From contig CAWBQT010000024.1 of assembly GCA_963790875.1 (NCBI GenBank), forward strand, positions 1 to 64,000: a DNA stretch of 64,000 nt. Direction: 5' to 3'. The notes under the pieces were generated by a model. The model was not told where the DNA came from. It did not search any database and saw only the letters and a list, made by a program, of their open reading frames with translations. Source of the DNA: AP-15 sp963790875 (lineage in GTDB: Bacteria > Pseudomonadota > Alphaproteobacteria > ATCC43930 > CGMCC-115725). Positions 61,765-64,000 of this stretch are shown here, piece after piece (position 1 is the stretch's first letter; each line of letters begins with the position of its first letter). The position numbers and the translations under genes are program-made.

Positions 61765-62266
61765 CGATCGGGCGGTTCTGCATCGCGGCGGAAAACTAGC
61801 AAATCTTTTCTTGATTGTCAATACACGAATTGCTATAATGCACACAACCGCAGCTGCATGGAGCGGCGCGGTCGTGGACGGGCCAATTCGTGATTTCCGA
61901 TTTTCCCAGTTATCTCTTTTCTGCCTCCGATTTGGCTGCTGTTTCGCCGAATTGTTTCCCAGTTTCGGTCGGGGTCATCTGGCGAATGTGCATAAAACGC
62001 AACCGCTTAGAGAATGACGCAACGATCGCAAAGCAAATTTTTCCCAGTATTTTCCCGCCGAACTGGGAATTTCCGGTGTCGAAACTGGGAATTTCGGTTC
62101 GTTCCAGCGGCGCGGCCGGCGCGCGATGCCTCGATCGGCCGCGCGACAAAAGCCCGCCCCGGGCAGATGCGGCGCCACCGCTTCTCGCCGATCGCGACGC
62201 GGATTTGCGGTTGTGCCACAATGGCGCGAATAGTCCGGGCAAGGGCGCACACCGAGGAGCATCGTC
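61765..62266. promoter_or_regulatory. Intergenic region with five copies of a CCCAGT/ACTGGG motif
   Basis: A 500-base gap between divergent genes, AT-rich near 61800-61850. TTCCCAGT occurs at about 61904, 61958 and 62042 (plus orientation), and ACTGGGAA at about 62063 and 62087 (minus orientation); the last two lie in gaactgggaatttccgg and gaaactgggaatttcggt. The clustered inverted arrangement upstream of the TPP-enzyme gene looks like a multi-site operator or a decayed repeat array. No gene seen. Confidence 0.45.
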
Positions 62267-63904
62267 ATGAAAGTCGCCAACGCCGTCGCCGAGATCCTGA
62301 AGCGCGAAGGCATCGAGTTTCTAATCGGCTATCCGGTCAACCCGATCATCGAGGCCGCGGCCGAGGCCGATATCCGCACGATCATGGTGCGCCAGGAGCG
62401 GATCGGGCTGCACATGTGCGACGCTATCGCCAAGGTCACCTCGGGCGACCGGATCGGCGTCTTTGCGATGCAGCACGGCCCCGGCACCGAAAACGCCTTT
62501 GGCGGCGTCGCGCAATCCTGGGGCAATTCCTGCCCGGTCGTCGTATTGCCGGCCGGCTATGCCCGCAACGTCAATCAGGTGCGGCCCAATTTCAACGCGG
62601 CGCTGAATTTCCGCCACGTCACCAAATGGATCGAGCAGGTGACGGTGCCGGAGGCGACGACCGAGGCGCTGCGCCGCGCCTTCACCCAGGTCAAGAACGG
62701 GCGGCCGGGACCGGTGTTGATCGAGTTCCCGTCCGACCTGTTGCGCGAGGAGATCGCGAGCCCGATCGACTATCAGCGGACGCCGCGGCTGAAGAGCGGC
62801 CCCGATCCGCGCTCGGTGTCCGAGATCGCCGCGGCGCTCGTCGCCGCTCAGCGTCCGGTGATCTGCGCCGGGCAGGGCGTGCACTACGCCAAGGCGTGGC
62901 CGCAGCTCCAGCAGCTGGCCGAATTGCTCGAGGCGCCGGTCATGACCACGCTGCCGGGCAAAAGCGCCTTCCCGGAGGCGCATCCCTTGGCCCTGGGCTC
63001 GGGCGGGATCGGCATCTCGAAGCAGCTGCACACGTTCCTGCAAAAGGCCGATCTGGTATTCGGCATCGGCTGCAGCTTCACCCGGTCGAGCTTTGCGACG
63101 CCGATGCCGAAAGGCAAACGCATCGCGCACGCCACGCTCGACCCTTCCGACATCAACAAGGACGTGCCGGCGGAACTCGCCGCGGTCGGCGATGCCGGGC
63201 TGACCCTGGATGCGCTCCTGGCCGAGGTGAAGGACCGCCTGCACGGCAAGACGCGCGACCGACTGCCGGCCGTGACGCGCGAGATCCGCGGGCTCAACGA
63301 GGAATGGATGGCGCAATGGATGCCGCGCCTGACCCAGGACACAAAGCCGTTGTCGCCCTATCGGGTGATCTGGGAATTGCTGCACGCGGTCGACGTCAAG
63401 AACACGATCATCACCCACGATGCCGGCAGCCCGCGCGACCAGCTGTCGCCGTTCTGGGTCAGCGAGACGCCGCTCGGCTATATCGGCTGGGGCAAGACGA
63501 CGCAGCTCGGCTATGGGCTCGGCTTGGCGATGGGCGCCAAACTGGCAAAGCCCGACAAGCTTTGCATCAATGTCTGGGGCGATGCCGCGATCGGCTTCAC
63601 CGGCATGGATTTCGAGACGGCGGTCCGCGAGCGGATTCCGATCCTGTCGATCCTGATGAACAACTTCTCGATGGCGATCGAGCTGAAGGTCATGCCGGTG
63701 GCGACCGAGAAGTACCGCTCGACCGACATCAGCGGCAATTACGCCGATTTCGCGCGGGCGCTCGGGGGCTACGGCGAGCGCGTCACCGAGCCCGAGCAGA
63801 TCGTGCCGGCGATCCGCCGCGGCATCGAGAAGACCCGCGAAGGCACCCCGGCGCTGCTCGAATTCATCACCGAAAAGGCGGTCGACGTGTCGCGCTTTCC
63901 TTGA
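62267..63904 (+). CDS. Thiamine-diphosphate-dependent enzyme, acetolactate synthase-like
   Basis: 545 residues. The three-domain TPP-enzyme layout is clear: the N-terminal PYR domain has catalytic Glu44 in MVRQERIGLHMCDAIAKVTS; the central domain has RPVICAGQGVHYAKAWPQLQ and TTLPGKSAFPEAHPLALGSG; the C-terminal PP domain has the metal-binding WGDAAIGFTGMDFETAVRER followed by ILSILMNN. It resembles IlvB but lacks any adjacent small regulatory subunit, and FAD-site motifs are not obvious, so it may be a different carboligase or decarboxylase. Its stop overlaps the probable miaA start (TTGA). Confidence 0.85.
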   Translation: MKVANAVAEILKREGIEFLIGYPVNPIIEAAAEADIRTIMVRQERIGLHMCDAIAKVTSGDRIGVFAMQHGPGTENAFGGVAQSWGNSCPVVVLPAGYARNVNQVRPNFNAALNFRHVTKWIEQVTVPEATTEALRRAFTQVKNGRPGPVLIEFPSDLLREEIASPIDYQRTPRLKSGPDPRSVSEIAAALVAAQRPVICAGQGVHYAKAWPQLQQLAELLEAPVMTTLPGKSAFPEAHPLALGSGGIGISKQLHTFLQKADLVFGIGCSFTRSSFATPMPKGKRIAHATLDPSDINKDVPAELAAVGDAGLTLDALLAEVKDRLHGKTRDRLPAVTREIRGLNEEWMAQWMPRLTQDTKPLSPYRVIWELLHAVDVKNTIITHDAGSPRDQLSPFWVSETPLGYIGWGKTTQLGYGLGLAMGAKLAKPDKLCINVWGDAAIGFTGMDFETAVRERIPILSILMNNFSMAIELKVMPVATEKYRSTDISGNYADFARALGGYGERVTEPEQIVPAIRRGIEKTREGTPALLEFITEKAVDVSRFP

Positions 63905-64000
63905 GGCGTGAGTCGCGCTCGCAAGAGTTCGAAGGCGCGACGGCGGGGTCGGCGCTCGTCATTGCCGGCCCGACGGCGAGCGGCAAATCGGCCTTGGCCT
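63901..64000 (+). CDS. miaA: tRNA dimethylallyltransferase MiaA, 5' part only
   Basis: Cut by the window edge after 33 codons. The frame from TTG 63901 (overlapping the previous stop as TTGA) reads through to SALVIAGPTASGKSALA, the P-loop and N-terminal signature of MiaA, which adds an isopentenyl group to A37 of tRNAs reading UNN codons. No other start codon exists in this frame before the conserved region, so a TTG start is likely. Confidence 0.85.
   Translation, partial: MRRESRSQEFEGATAGSALVIAGPTASGKSALA

Noticed and set aside
1..64000. CRISPR arrays
   Set aside because: No regularly spaced direct repeats and no cas-like genes were seen.
1..64000. In-frame TGA selenoprotein candidates
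   Set aside because: The stops that interrupt otherwise good frames are explained by indels or TAG; none aligns with a known Sec position with a convincing downstream hairpin.

Overview
The window is GC-rich (visibly about two thirds G+C) with strong G/C bias at third codon positions, and its gene families are typical of an alphaproteobacterium: a fused oxidoreductase-SelD, HflK/HflC with a DUF2065 neighbour, an Mrp ATPase, tlde1/DUF2778, DUF5681 with a stand-alone terminase, and a Rhizobiales/Rhodospirillales-style type I secretion substrate. I cannot name the genus from the sequence alone.

Layout. 1-7517: a complete selenocysteine locus on the minus strand, with tRNA-Sec (selC, its last base cut by the window edge) separated by small ORFs and remnants from a tightly overlapping selD-selA-selB operon. 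7757-10476: a phosphonate-type ABC importer (phnD-phnE-phnC), whose ATPase has a frameshifted tail. 10449-12854: a DUF1203 protein, nadC and a TauE/SafE permease. 13034-14876: an IS1634-like insertion sequence with a 14-bp direct repeat at each end. 15009-24763: a GNAT-Nudix fusion, glgA, three envelope proteins, an adenylate cyclase-OmpA-like fusion, an MFS transporter and serB. 24909-28602: a UbiD-family decarboxylase, mscL and several broken genes. 29044-35264: a DegP-like protease, DUF2065-hflC-hflK and mrp. 35685-41683: a type I secretion system with its probable repeat-rich substrate. 41745-44225: a three-gene operon for two peptidoglycan-active proteins and a membrane protein. 44418-45608: hisC. 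45933-50172: a cobalamin-riboswitch-led operon with a badly degraded btuB and three downstream genes that remain open. 50217-55605: an accessory region of resolvase, toxin-antitoxin, integrase and acetyltransferase remnants mixed with intact genes (a GST-like protein, a ferritin-like protein, a GNAT). 55642-59807: a methyltransferase and secreted proteins of unknown role. 59769-61764: a phage-type terminase large subunit (frameshifted) and its DUF5681 partner. 62267-64000: a thiamine-diphosphate enzyme and the start of miaA.

How it works together. The sel genes would supply tRNA-Sec charging, selenophosphate and the specialised elongation factor, but I found no selenoprotein gene in the window. 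The type I exporter, adaptor and substrate form one unit. The B12 operon would be switched off by cobalamin, but its outer-membrane receptor is probably dead as written. Many accessory genes carry single-base indels while the core genes are intact, which points to real decay of laterally acquired DNA, although some indels could be assembly errors.
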